Origin: Maratus speciosus
Lineage: Eukaryota; Arthropoda; Arachnida; Araneae; Salticidae
Reading direction: 5' to 3'
Length of the DNA: 64,000 nt
NCBI GenBank assembly: GCA_963932465.1
Contig: OZ010786.1
Coordinates: 443,226,619 to 443,290,618, forward strand
The notes beneath the pieces were generated by a model. That model did not search any database, was not told where the DNA came from, and saw only the letters and a list, made by a program, of their open reading frames with translations. The position numbers were made by a program, and so were the translations under genes. Below are positions 48,227-60,158 of the stretch, one piece after another; the stretch's first letter is position 1, and every line of letters starts with the position of its first letter.

Positions 48227-48478
48227 ATTTTTAGGATTTTTAACCATATATATGGATAGAGCGTCGTTACATACTTGATTGCTTTTACACAAAATTTTTA
48301 TAGATTCTCTCATAATGTATGAATAGTAATTTGATGTTGGGAATGTAATTTTTGCTTGTCCAAAATCTATTATGATGTTATAATTAAAATTTAAGCGTGA
48401 CAGAGCTTGTTTGAATCAAGGTGGAATATCGAATTTAGTCTTATGATTTTATTTAGATATTCCGGTTTCAGAAAACTA

Positions 48479-48721
48479 TTAGGTCTACCGGAAAGTTCTG
48501 TGCGATAATGTTATTTCACAGCTGTTTTTTTTTTATTCTGATTTCTTTATTGGTACCACTTTTTTTAAAGGATAAAATTCCCATTGTTTTCACAATTCAT
48601 ATTCACATGAAATCAGTGGGAATTTTATTATCTACAAAAAGTGGTGCCAATGAAAACATCTGAATTTTTAAAAAGTAGGCGTAAAATAACAGTATCGAAC
48701 AAACCTTTCCAGTAGAACTAA
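48479..48721. mobile_element. Mariner-type MITE, 243 bp, TA target duplication
   Basis: Ends TTAGGTCTACCGGAAAGTTC and, inverted, TTAGTTCTACTGGAAAGGTT; TA at 48477-48478 and 48722-48723. The terminal repeat of about 35 bp leads into an inner hairpin with GATTTCTTTATTGGTACCAC paired to AAAGTGGTGCCAATG. Confidence 0.85.
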
Positions 48722-48908
48722 TATTTGAGGAAACGTTTTAAAAAATCAGTGGTATGAAAGGGAACTTTTATATATGAGTCAAAAAACATTTTTATGTCCT
48801 TTTCCCAATATTTTTTTTTAAGTATTCAGTTTCCACCAAATATAATTCTTTCTGTGTTTATATGTATACAATCTATATAAAATCATTTCCGGCATAGCTA
48901 AATTCATA

Positions 48909-48935
48909 CAGTGGTGTCCAAAATTAAGGACCAGT
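48909..48935 (+). repeat. Solo Tc1-like terminal repeat
   Basis: TA followed by CAGTGGTGTCCAAAATTAAG resembles a Tc1-like left end. No matching right end or transposase follows; instead the non-LTR ORF1 begins within 130 bp. Confidence 0.45.
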
Positions 48936-49028
48936 CACAAAATGCTAATTTTCAAGTACGCGAATACTCAAAAAGAAATTATATAATTCAAATAATTACT
49001 ATCTCTACAGCACAGCTAGTCCATATAA

Positions 49029-50880
49029 CATTTCATTCATGTAGACATAAACGATGACTCAAATTTCGCAATATACGACCATTTAAATTTGATTGTTGCA
49101 TATCATGAAATAAAAGAAAGAATAGAAACGGGCAACATTATCCGTCTTAAACAAGATGACAGTCTTAGTGAGGATGAATTTGAGAGAGACTTTCAGCGAT
49201 ACGGGCATTACAGTTCATCGGAGTCTGACGAAGAAAAAGTTGAAGGGTCAGATGAAGAACCTAATACAGATGAAAGATATCTTTCCTCGAGTGAAGGGGA
49301 TACTGACTGCGAGACCGTAGATAAAGAAAACAAATTCCTAGAAGAAGAAGAGAAAAGTGATTTTGACGAGCGGATGTGCAAAATAAATGGTAAAAATAAT
49401 CAGTCGGTTAACTTGGAAGATAAAATAACCTATGCAAATAATGAGAAAATATTACTAGAAAAAATAATAAGGGAGAAGCAAAATGAAATAAATGCTTACA
49501 AGGACATGTTAACTGAAAAAGAAGAAATACTTAATGAAGAAAAGATTAAACAACAAGAATTGGAAGAAAAAATGAATGTACTGCAAAATAGATATGAAAA
49601 AGAAAAAGAAACTAACTCTATAATACTAGAAAAATTAATTAAATTAGAAGAAGAATTGACAAAAAAACAGAATGAAATAACAAATAAATCTACAAAAATT
49701 GACAATCTACACAAAGAATTACAACAACTACAAAAAAATAAGACTAATAAGAAGCAGCTTCATAATAAAGAAACAATAACAAACCATCCAAAAATTAAAG
49801 AAAAATATACTCAAACAACCAAAAACTCAGAAGAAGACAAAATAAACGAGCAAGTTAGTAATGAGACACATCTGCGAGAAGACAAGAATGATGTAACCTC
49901 GGAACTCGGGGAAATACAGGATACAAAAAGTGAATATTACTCCCAGGAGGAGCAGCATAGTATAAGTCTAACAAAAGAAAGAGAACTTACACGGATTGAA
50001 GAAAAGCTTTATAGATTGGAAAAACTGTTAGAAGAAACAACATTAAAAATAACCAATAGCTATAGAGAAGAAATAACAACAGATAATTCCATAAGGGAAC
50101 AGGACAATTATACAGAAGCAGCAATTCTCATAAAGGGTCTTGAAGGATAAAAAAATATCAGAAATCCAAGAAATAATTACTGCAAAATTATTGCAAGTAG
50201 AACATTTGCCATTATTCTATAGCAGAACATCTAAAAACAGCAAAGCTATAATTATAAAAACCCAACAAGAATCGCAGTTACTAGAAATATATCAACATAT
50301 AGAAAAAATAGAAGATATAAAAAGTATCACGGAAATACAATACAGAAAACATAACACTAAAAGAATTATCATTATAGGTATTCCAAAAGATACACAGGGA
50401 GAATATCTTATAAATCAAATAAAGCAACATCCAAACATAAAGAAAAGTTCATACATCCAGATTCAAAAAGTAATACAAAAAACTTCGTCAAGATATTATC
50501 AACTGCTACTCGAGGTAGACAAGACAACTTCAGACACACTTTTGAGCATGGAACTTATAAATGTGGGATTACGAAACTGCAGGATTCATCCTTACAGGCC
50601 AATCATCAGGTGTGCGAACTGTCAATTGTACGGACACTCCGAAAGTAACTGCAGGAGAAATTCAATATGCGCATTCTGTGCGATGGGTCATCAGACCACT
50701 AGTTGCACGAATATAAACAAACAGGATCTCAGAAACTGTGCAAATTGTATAAACTTACCAAATTATTATAAACACACAGCGAACTCAACACAATGCCCCA
50801 CCTTTATGAATCAGATTAAATACAGGAATGACATTTCCAGTCCAGGCACTAGTGGCCTTGGTGGTGTTGGCTGGTTTTGA
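49029..50880 (+). pseudogene. Non-LTR retrotransposon ORF1 (coiled coil plus CCHC fingers), one frameshift
   Basis: The first part is open from 49029 to 50150 but has no early ATG. It is acidic at the N-terminus (SDEEKVEGSDEEPNTDE) and then a long heptad-type coiled coil (LTEKEEILNEEKIKQQELEE and onward), suited to multimerisation. At 50140-50150 the frame changes by one base and continues as 240 residues. These contain HNTKRIIIIGIPKDTQGEYL (RRM-like, PRE_C2HC-type region), YRPIIRCANCQLYGHSESNC (CX2CX4HX4C), CAFCAMGHQTTSC and CANCINLPNYYKHT. This arrangement is that of ORF1/gag in jockey-group elements. Apart from the frame change there is no stop in about 600 codons. No endonuclease or polymerase follows; the frame ends GVGWF at 50880. 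Confidence 0.8.
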
Positions 50881-51145
50881 TGGGATTAGTTATAACTACA
50901 AGGTGTATGAACTTATACATGAACTTATATGAACACTTAACTTTAAAAAGTTGTGGGTAATCTATAAACCCTCGTTTGTACATAACAATATTTAGAATAG
51001 TTATAATTAATCTTAAAACTTATTTGTTTCCAAAGGGTTCCGCAGGTAGTAAAACTTTTCCCTACCCTGGGCTTGGGGGTTACACCCAACCATAAGCCAA
51101 AAGCGGGTTCCCAGGGTGGGTGCTTACTTACTTACTTACATTATA
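50881..51145 (+). repeat. 3' UTR and (TTAC)n tail of the ORF1-only element
   Basis: The stop is followed directly by about 240 bp with CCCTGGGCTTGGGGGTTACA and GCGGGTTCCCAGGGTGGGTG, then CTTACTTACTTACTTACA at about 51122-51140, a simple-repeat tail as many jockey-like elements have. Confidence 0.7.
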
Positions 51146-52007
51146 ATAATAAAATATAAATATTTTAGCGTTTCGGGCCTAACAAGTTAAAATACTAGGT
51201 TTTATGATTACATAAAACCAGATAAAAATGGTATTTTGAATATTATTCGTTAAAAACTTAAATTGAAAACTATGCCTACAGTTATTTGGATAGATTGTTC
51301 TGTTGGTCTAGATGAATAAAAATGGATAATTTGAATAAAAAAAAATATGTTAAACCTTTTCTCTTTTAATGAAGATCTTACAGATTATTTTAATGGAAAC
51401 AAAAAAAATAAAAGGAGTTCTTTCCCATTTTACACAGAAAAAAGAAAAAAATTCTAATTGTGTACATGAAAATGACATAATTTTTTTTCACCCATATGCA
51501 TCTTTGTCTCGATAATATATTGGTTTCTGAGGTTTCTGAAGATAATGAATGTTTTTTTTTTTTTTTGGAATCGTGGTTAACGCGAAAAAAAATATTGCAT
51601 ATTTTTGTTCGTGGTTATATTATATTTTCGCATATTAAGAAATCTTTGTATTTTTTAAAGTGCAAATTTACGCATTCCGGAAAACAAAAATAACTCTTGC
51701 TGGCAAATTTCATTTACATGCTATAATAGCTATGATTGATAATTTTTAAATTAACTTAATGCTATATAGCACTTATTCAATACAGATTTACAAGTACTAA
51801 TCTCTCATATTCATACATTCTACAAATAAATAAAGCTTCCAACTTTTGCGCTTTTTTAACACTATTTTCGGATAGAAAAAAATTGTGTTATTTCATTCTG
51901 GCTTTCGTCGATATAATAAGACGCATTTTTCTGTTCAAACATAGGGTAATTCCGGGATTTATGCCGCACATTTTTTTTTGAATTTGTGTATAAAGTTCCA
52001 TGGTGGA

Positions 52008-52012
<5 letters not shown>

Positions 52013-52064
<52 letters not shown>
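52013..52064 (+). repeat. A homopolymer, about 52 bp
   Basis: Uninterrupted A run inside the pogo-like remnant; length may be uncertain in assembly. Confidence 0.95.
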
Positions 52065-52068
<4 letters not shown>

Positions 52069-52500
52069 GCTGTGCTATTTAATGTTAAATTTTCAACGTG
52101 TGTACTGCGGAAAAAATTCAAAACAAATTATTAATATTTTTTAACATTTTTTTCTAAAACAGTGTACTGCGGCGCGTCACCCGTACATTTAGGCTGAGAC
52201 GCCGCACTTGTGCGGTAGTTATGCCGGGCTTCTAATATGAGCAGAATGAAATTATAAATAAAAATATTCATATCTGGACTATAATTAACAATGTAATAAC
52301 AAAATGAAACTAAATGAGTACCATGAAACGTATTAGTAGATTCAAATTAATAATTGTTTGCCTAATTTCACTATTAAAATAACCGATTTATTTTTTTTAC
52401 ATTACATTTTAATTGTTATTTCAACAACAACGTAACATCAATGTATTAGAAAGGGGAAAGAAAAATAAGTAAAATTGTGTTTATATAATTTATTTGTTAA

Positions 52501-52699
52501 CCCCTTTCGGGACCGGTGGCTTTTACACCAATTTTATTCGGTTGGCACCATTTCTTTAAAAGAAGCTACCTTTACTTAAATAATCATGAAAATGCTCTAA
52601 TTAAACAAAGGAAATATTACTTTTTTTTTTTTACTGGTGCGAAACGAATTTGTATACTCTTTATGAAGGTGCCTATATGCACCTATGGTCCCGAATGGG
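52501..52699. mobile_element. TTAA-type MITE nested in the pogo-like element, 199 bp
   Basis: TTAA at 52497-52500 and 52700-52703. Ends CCCCTTTCGGGACCGGTGG and CCCATTCGGGACCATAGG inward. Inner hairpin with GGTTGGCACCATTTCTTT against TTTACTGGTGCGAAAC. Confidence 0.8.
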
Positions 52700-53696
52700 T
52701 TAAGAGACCTACAATCTACAGAAAAAGCGTGGAAAAAGTACAGTCTTTATGTAACTTCATTTGACACATGATGCAACGAAGCCAATTACACTTCCTCTTT
52801 TTTGGAGTAATTTTCTAAACATTCCTTGCAAAGAGCGTTTGCCTTACGCGTAATCCAATTTTTCATTATTATCATCTTGACTTGCATCTTTCTTGCCCTT
52901 CTTACTTTTTATTTTTCCCTTTCTCTCATTTGGTTTTAGTAAACTTCATAACATGCCTAACATGGTTAGTCTGTGCAAAAAGAAAAGTAAAAGTTAATAA
53001 CACTTAATCATCCCGTACAAAAGAAACTGCGCCATGTATACTGGAATAGCAGTGCGGCATGTATCCCCTTTTGCATGGTGCCGACGTCGGCCATCACAGT
53101 TATCTGCCATCGCTAAGGGGAATGGCGTAACCATACACACAGTACTCTATACAAACGCTAAATTTGGTTTTGACTTCGAAATCACGCATGCATTTAGTAA
53201 TTAGTGTATGAAAAGTATTTAAACATAACGTGTTTAAAAGTTTGCACAGTGAAATCATGCACTTACGACAAAATAAGGATTGTACTTCTACAAATAAACA
53301 TCGAAATGGGATTCACGCTATACACTGTTTAAAATAATATCATTGCGCACTTATACTGTGCGTTTGACGACCATCTATCGATAATTACAAGAAATACAAA
53401 GGGTAAGGCATCTATCCCGTATGCGGCGACTCTCTTGGAATTACCCTATCAGAAGGGGGAAAATCGGTAGTTGTGTATTTCGAATTCTTATACACTTATA
53501 TAGGTTTAATGACATATTCATATTTATCTACTGAACATTTCAAACCTATAACATATATATCAACTTCTTCATGAATTACAAAACTCGCCTTATATAAAAA
53601 AATAAAAATAAGTAAATAAATAAAAATCGGGATTTCTCCATCAATCAATTCTATTGATATACCTGCACTGAAAAGACTCTACAATCTGAAAACAAG

Positions 53697-54124
53697 TTGG
53701 AAATTGCACATCAAACGTGGCAAATGAGGTGCGTTCGTACTATAAATTTTTATATATATATATTTTGCGCCGCATATTGTACTGAATGTATATTTTATTA
53801 CACGTCATAAGTGCATATCAATTTCACTCTGTTCGAAAGACTATCACATCATTAAAATGCACTTAAAATATTTTTTTTCCCATTGGCCGTGATGTAACGG
53901 AAAACTTTTGACTGTCCTGTAATTAAACTATACATCCGATTTTCATAAAATTTGAAATGACTCGACAAAATTTTGCAACAATTATATATTTAAAATTTGA
54001 GACCATTCGGTTGGGTAATTTTTGCTCTGTTATATGCGGACGGACGGACGGTCAGACAGACAGACACACGGACCGAACGACGACTATAGGTGCTATCCGT
54101 ATTTATATAATTACGAACGCACCT
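53697..54124 (+). repeat. Dispersed repeat family A, copy 3
   Basis: Full-length copy: TTGGAAATTGCACATC, GAGGTGCGTTCGTA, the GGACGGACGG-CAGACAGACA microsatellite, ending ATTACGAACGCACCT followed by an A run. Confidence 0.85.
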
Positions 54125-55163
54125 AAAAAAGAATACTAGTTTTATTCTGTATTTCTTCAATTGCAAAATTTTCGTTTACAATGAAAAGCAATGGACGGAG
54201 TTAGAGGTTTTTCGCGATTTCTCAAAATTTGATTTCCTGTATAAGGTAAGTTTTGAAACTTACGTCCTGAAATCTATTAAGTTATGCAAAAAATGGTAAA
54301 TTTAACTTCTGTTTCTGATAAATAGCACGCAGAACATAATATCATCTTGAGACCTGAATTTAAAACAATTCTACGAATACACATTCAATGTTTATCCACA
54401 GACAAAAGACACCATGACAGAAAGAGCCCCTTTTCTGAAATTCATACATTATTTGAATGGTAATCTGGGATTATAAAAGTAAAACTTTGTTAAAATCACC
54501 ATAAATTATAAAATAGCATACAGGGCGCGTTTTGGCATGAAAATTTTAACAGCCTATCATCGGCCAAAGTAAACACGTGTCCGAAAGCGGGAAAGGTCAG
54601 AAATGAACGGAAAGGGCAGAGAGGAGAACTTACAGAGAATGCAACAGGTGGCACTAGCTCACAGGAAAACACAATCACAAAGGAGCACATGCATAAAATG
54701 AAAGTGTTGCCAAAAGGAAAGAAAAATTAACAGAAAGGGAATGAGAAAACAAATTTAACAAGAATAAAAAATATAGAAAATAAATAAATAAAATAAACAA
54801 GTTTTATTCTGTGTTTCTGCCATTTTAAAATTTTCGTTTACAATGAAACGCAGTGGACGCAGTTAGAGGTTTTTCGCGATCTCTCAAAATTTGATTTCCT
54901 GTATAAGGCGAATTTTGAAACTCACGTCGTGAAATCTATTAAGTTATTCAAATAAAGGCTAAGTTTAACTTCTGTTTGAGATAAATAGCACACGGAACAG
55001 GATATCATCTTGAGACCTGAAGTTAAAAACAATGCTACGAATCACACATTCATTGTTTTTCCACAAACTAAACGACACCATAGATGTCAGAATGAGCCCC
55101 TTTTCTGAAATTCATACATTATTTGAATGGTAATTTAGGATTAGAAAAGTAATACTTTGTTAA

Positions 55164-55601
55164 CCCGTTGAAGGACACCGTTATATAATATATACCACTT
55201 ACTTTTAACCCATAATGCACAATGACACCAGAATTTTGGAATTAAATTTTGCATTTATAATGTACATGAAAAATATATTTTATTTATTTTCAAATACATT
55301 TATTCGTAAATCCCGGTGTCAATCAATCATTTCAATATTTTACTAACAGAAGTACTTTGCTCCTGAAAGGATTAAACCATTACCCGCTGGTGTTGCGTTC
55401 ACGCAACAGCCAAAATAATTGCACATGCTTAAATTAATTACTTCCCCACCGTTATTTTAAAATGTAAAAATACATCTTATTTAGAAGTAAAAGTTTTGAT
55501 ATTTTGCTAAACAGAAATTTACCTTTCTTAATTTGTTGAGGCAAATGACTTTCAATAAGAAATATAAAATTTCCTACATTATAGTTTTGGCGAATAATGG
55601 G
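55164..55601. mobile_element. TTAA-type insertion with visible empty site, 438 bp
   Basis: TTAA at 55160-55163 and 55602-55605, whereas the matching spot in unit 1 (about 54488-54491) has a single TTAA in ACTTTGTTAAAATCA. Ends CCCGTTGAAGG and CCCATTATTCGCC inward. A smaller MITE is nested inside. Confidence 0.85.
55209..55371. mobile_element. Nested TTAA-type MITE, 163 bp
   Basis: TTAA at 55205-55208 and 55372-55375. The right end TCCTTTCAGGAGCAAAGTAC and inner box GACACCAGAATTTTGG match the MITE at 9086-9294. Confidence 0.7.
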
Positions 55602-56282
55602 TTAAAATCAGCCTTAAAATACAAAATAACACACAGGGCGCGTTTCAGCCTGAAAAATTTAACAGCCTGTCACTAGCCAAAGTAAACATGTATCCGAAAG
55701 CGGAGAAGGTCAGAAATTAACAGAAAGGACAGAGAGAACAACTTACAAAGAATGCAACAGGTTGCACTAGCTCACGAGAAAACATCAATCACAAAGGAGC
55801 ACATGTAGAACATGAAAGTGTTGCCAAAATAAATGAAAAAATTAACAGAAAACAAAAGAGAAAAAAATTAAAAAATATGTAAAATAAATAAATAAATAAA
55901 ACAAAATGAAATGAAACTGACTAAATAAATAACAACAAAAAGAGAAAACACAAGAAAAACAAAAGAAATTAAAGGATTTTTTCAATAAAGATAGATTAAT
56001 AAACTGAAAACACACAAGAAAAGAGGGTGAAAGAATTACAAAAGTAATTTCCAAGTTGAAGAGAGAAAAGGAGATGATGAGAGATCGTTGGCAAGATTAT
56101 CGGATTTGTGATTTACAGCATGAGATATCATTAAATTAATTACGTGTGATAGGATTTAATAGAATAATCGCCATGGCAACTTATAATAATTACTTATCAA
56201 AGAATATCATTGAATTAATTAGTACGTATGATAGGATTTAAAAGAAGGAAAAAATCTTTTATTCACATCTTTTTAAGTTCTG

Positions 56283-56502
56283 ATTCGATTTTCATAATAT
56301 TTTAAATGACTCTGCAAAATTTTGCAACGATTATATATGTATAATTTCAAACCAATCGGCTGGGTAGTTTTTGTGCTGTTATATCAGGACAGACGGACCA
56401 CATATAACAGCGGCTAGTTATTATAGACAGACAGACAGATGGACAGACCAGACGACAACGACCACTGTAAGTGCTACGTATTTATATAATTACGAACGCA
56501 CC
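56283..56502 (+). repeat. Dispersed repeat family A, copy 4 (3' half only)
   Basis: Begins within the block before GACTCTGCAAAATTTTGCAAC and runs through a GACAGACAGACAGATGGAC microsatellite to ATTACGAACGCACC. The 5' half is missing. Confidence 0.75.
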
Positions 56503-58815
56503 AAAAAACTGCTTACAAGACTTTTTTTATATGGTTGATGGTGCTATTCCGTCTTATAGAGCGACGTGAAAAGTATATCTTTAAAAGCAAAAAATAAAAA
56601 AATCTTTAATAAAAAAAATTTAGAGGTTGTTCTTTTACCTTTATATCAAATTAAAAAATACAATTATGACAGAGCTTGCATTTAAAAAATGTATCCCAAT
56701 TAAAGTAAAAATTAACAGACGCACATTAAAAATGTAAGATTTCCCTAATCAGAATATCATATAATGCTTTAGTGAGAATTCTTAAGGAAAATAGCTACTA
56801 ACTATGGTATATTCTCTGTCATTAAAAAGAATTAAGAAATTTATACATATAATATAATCTGTAGATACTTAAAGAAATAGGCTAATATTCTAATCTGAAA
56901 AAAGTCGTAAGAGAATTAAAAATGTTACTTAAAGAAAACTGTTTGATACTTAAAATCAATGTTGCCTATATTTTAATAAAGTTAATAAGTAAAAATCCTC
57001 TCACTGCTGCAAACTAATCGATATTATTTTATTTAAGACGATTAAAAATTTCATACGATCTTTTTTCAGCCTTTCAGTCAAAAAAAGCTTATTTTTTCGA
57101 GTAAAAAAGAATCATTTAAGCCTTTTTTTTCTCTTAAAGGAAACTTAAATCTTTCGCAATTAGTTTCCCAAAATTACTTTAATTAAAAAACCTTTAATCC
57201 CTTTTATGTTTAATCGTATTGCTTAACTTTTACAAGTAAAACCCTTTTTGATTTTCTTAAGAATTCAAAAGCTGGTAATGGGAAGATTTGTTTTTTGTGT
57301 TGTTTTTCAATATGTATGCTTAAAATTACGTTAATTTATACATTTCACATAAGCAGTAAAAAACAAACTCACTAAAATTTTTTGTAAGATAATCTTATTA
57401 TTTATTAAATTGTGGTTTTAAGATGTATGATGAATTTTAGTATCGGAATGTAAGCAGAAAAAAGGATTATGTAAATATTTGTGCACATTTTAATGTAATA
57501 ATGATTAATGGTATTATTTGTCTCGATTGACTTTAAAGAAAGAAATAACAACGAAAACATAAAACGCTATTCTGTGTACATGGGTACAGTTAGAAAGTGT
57601 ACAATATTATGTAATTATAAAATTAGCATATCTATATATATATATTTCTTTTCTTACGTGGCGCGGATATGAAGTTGAATTTAGAGCTTCCCAGATGGCA
57701 ACAACTACCACATGGCTCGACCCATTCAGCAAATAAAAATTCAATGATAATCTCTTTTTAGCATAGGCATTCTTCTCTTACCGGAAATGAAATGCATAGA
57801 ATAACAAAAGAAAGAAGAAAGTTATATTGCTACATCCATGATCGATGGTGACATCAACCCGCCTGAAACGTAGGAGCCTTAGTTTGAAGTTTGTTATTTA
57901 CGTTTGATGATTCTGGATGGTGAACCCGATTACAGAAGATTACACTGAATTTTTAATTATAGATTACTATATTTATGGTTTTTTATTGTGAAGCAAACGA
58001 ACAAAATTCAGTAATATATTTTTTAATCTTCTGTTATTCTAGTATCACCAAAAATCAATACTTGCAATGTACGGCAAATACCAATGCATGGAACAATATT
58101 TGTCAATTTATCAATTACCCTATATAAGAAGAACGAAATAAAATTCTGATTATATAACGTTATCTGACGCATAGCCCTTCAGCTAAATTTTGTGACAAAT
58201 TAACGAATATTTTCCTTATCGGAATTACTTATGTAACAGATTGAAGAATAATTTAATTTTAAATACAAAGGAAATAGCAAGCCTATTTATCTCTCCGTGT
58301 TATTATGCCTATTAGAAAAATGCAAAGAAAATTTTCGGTAGAAGAATTTATCAAAAAGATTATTATGAAAAATTTTCATGACTAACGCTATTTATCACTG
58401 TCAGTAGCTCTATTGAAAGTATGGAGTTTTGTTGGTGAATGTGTAAATGAATAATTATGTCAATAGCAATTTCACAGAATTTAATGCAACGTAGTTTGGC
58501 GCGCAACTAACTTCGTTTTGTAACTAACTCTGTTGTATTTGTAACCATATCGTTGCAAACACTGCTAATATTTGACGTCAAACTTGACTATGAAACCGGT
58601 TAGAGCAGATTAGGACGATTTTATGGGATGCAAACAGGAGGTTTATGTTTCTATAAGAATCTGTCATCGAGGTTGTGTTCCGAGATAATGGTTGCAACTG
58701 GTCTATAAAATGAAAAGGCAGTGAAATTGACTTTCTTTTAATTTAATTTTAACAATTCATCTTTAAAAATCCATGTTTTTTATACTCCATTTTCCTTTTA
58801 ATTATGGCAGTTAAA
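56503..58815. other. AT-rich DNA, no recognisable gene
   Basis: Long stretch with frequent stops in all frames and no repeat or terminal structure that I can support. Confidence 0.5.
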
Positions 58816-58821
58816 CGTTGG

Positions 58822-59380
58822 GCTTTGTGTGCAAATAATGTATTACATTTTTGACTGTACTTACTCTTTTGGATTCCAAATATTTGGAAATATGATGCAC
58901 CTGACAGGAGAAGACGTATATTGCGAAATATAACATAATATTGAGTGAAGTTGTATTCAAGCTGTTAGAACAACACATATCGTCAAGCTAAGAGGTCCGG
59001 AGACCAGGAACTAACAAACAAAGAAGAAACACCCGAAAATTTTATAAATTCATTGGTAATATCTACAATCATTATAATGTTCTCTATTTTAGTAGCCTTT
59101 GTGCTTTGTGTGCAAATAATTTATTAGACTTTGACTTAATTTATTCTGCTAGAATCAAACGATGGAAAACTCTGATAGATTTCTCAAGAAAAAATGTATA
59201 TTGCGAAATATGATATAAAGTATAGTAAGGATGTTCAAGCTGCTAGAGTAATCGCATATATCGTCAAGCTGAGAGGTCTATATTTAAAAACTATCAAACG
59301 AAAATCAATCACATAAAAATTAGTGTCTGCAATCATTATAACATTATCTTTTTGGTAGTGTGGCGACTGAAGAATATTTT
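58822..59380. repeat. Degenerate tandem duplication, period about 281 bp
   Basis: GCTTTGTGTGCAAATAAT occurs at 58822 and 59103, followed in both by GTATATTGCGAAATAT-A, TTCAAGCTG-TAGA and ATATCGTCAAGCT-AGAGGTC. No coding signal. Confidence 0.8.
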
Positions 59381-59949
59381 TATTCCTGTTGTCATAACTG
59401 CCTCATTTCCCTACCAAACTCTACTATAAATGATCAACTCAAAGAGTTGCTTCTTAATAGCCAAATATCGTACAATGCATAAGATAATACAACAGCGCAA
59501 TGGCGCTCGCATCAATTACAGCAATGCCGATAGCCACTCCAGGTTATGGGTCATGTGGCTTTTAAATACAACGCCAAATTTACGATTTCGTTTGATATTC
59601 AAGGTTTTTTTGAAAAAATAGACCAGTGCAGCGGATGTACCCTGCTAGTAATCTAATAATATAAAGAAAAATTTGAGTTGTTCTTTCCTCTAAATTTGTT
59701 CTGGTAAGTAACTGTTTATAACTGGCTTTATCCTAGTATGTCAAAATACTGTACATCATTTACAATAACCATGTACATGAATTTCACGTTAATTCAAATA
59801 CATGCACAGACATGAGGTAGAGCACAGACGGATGGCCATACGACATAAAAACCGAAGTCATAAACACTTTTCAACTATGTTGGAAAGTGTTAAAAATTAA
59901 CCTAATTAAAAGTCGTAAAACATCAAGTGTTATAAAAAACTTATTCTAA

Positions 59950-60158
59950 CCCCTTAACGGTCGTACTAAATTACGGTTTAAAAATTCAAATTTCTTATTG
60001 ACAATACTTTTTTGAAAAATAAATATTCACTTTATTTAATGAAAGGTAAAATGATACCATAATAAAGCAAATTACACTGTTTTATAAAACTAGTAGTAAT
60101 CAAGAAATCTGAATAAAAGACACTACCCGTGAATATAACGGGAGCGAGAATTAAGGGG
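59950..60158. mobile_element. MITE with CTAA target duplication, 209 bp
   Basis: CTAA at 59946-59949 and 60159-60162, with ends CCCCTTAACGG and CCCCTTAATTC inward. The inner hairpin pairs AAATTTCTTATTGACAA with GTAATCAAGAAATCTGAA, with apex CTTTATTTAATGAAAGG. CTAA is one base off the TTAA used by its relatives. Confidence 0.65.

Larger units (their letters stand above)
51944..53446 (-). mobile_element. Pogo-like DNA transposon remnant, 1.5 kb, TA target duplication
   Basis: Ends GGGTAATTCC and its inverse GGAATTACCC, flanked by TA at 51942-51943 and 53447-53448. Further inward both sides carry GGGAT-ATGCCGC-type blocks. Minus-strand text around 52950-52800 reads KPNERKGKIKSKKGKKDA then LCKECLENYSKK-like, a basic tail plus a Cys pair such as occurs at the C-terminus of some pogo-type transposases; support is weak. 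The core transposase is gone. It contains a 50-bp A run and a nested TTAA MITE. Confidence 0.65.
54139..55900. repeat. 662-bp tandem duplication, second copy holding an insertion
   Basis: Unit 1 is 54139-54800 and unit 2 is 54801-55900. They share GTTTTATTCTGT, GGTTTTTCGCGAT-TCTCAAA, CTTGAGACCTGAA, GAGCCCCTTTTCTGAAATTC and ACAGGGCGCGTTT. Removing the insertion plus one TTAA (442 bp) from unit 2 leaves 658 bp, close to unit 1. Confidence 0.9.

Noticed and set aside
52516..52764. 82-codon open frame
   Set aside because: Crosses a nested MITE palindrome and has no domain.
55842..56054. 70-codon hydrophobic minus-strand frame resembling a membrane protein
   Set aside because: Arises from an A-rich, low-complexity tract (F/L/S/C codons on the complementary strand) at the end of the tandem duplication.
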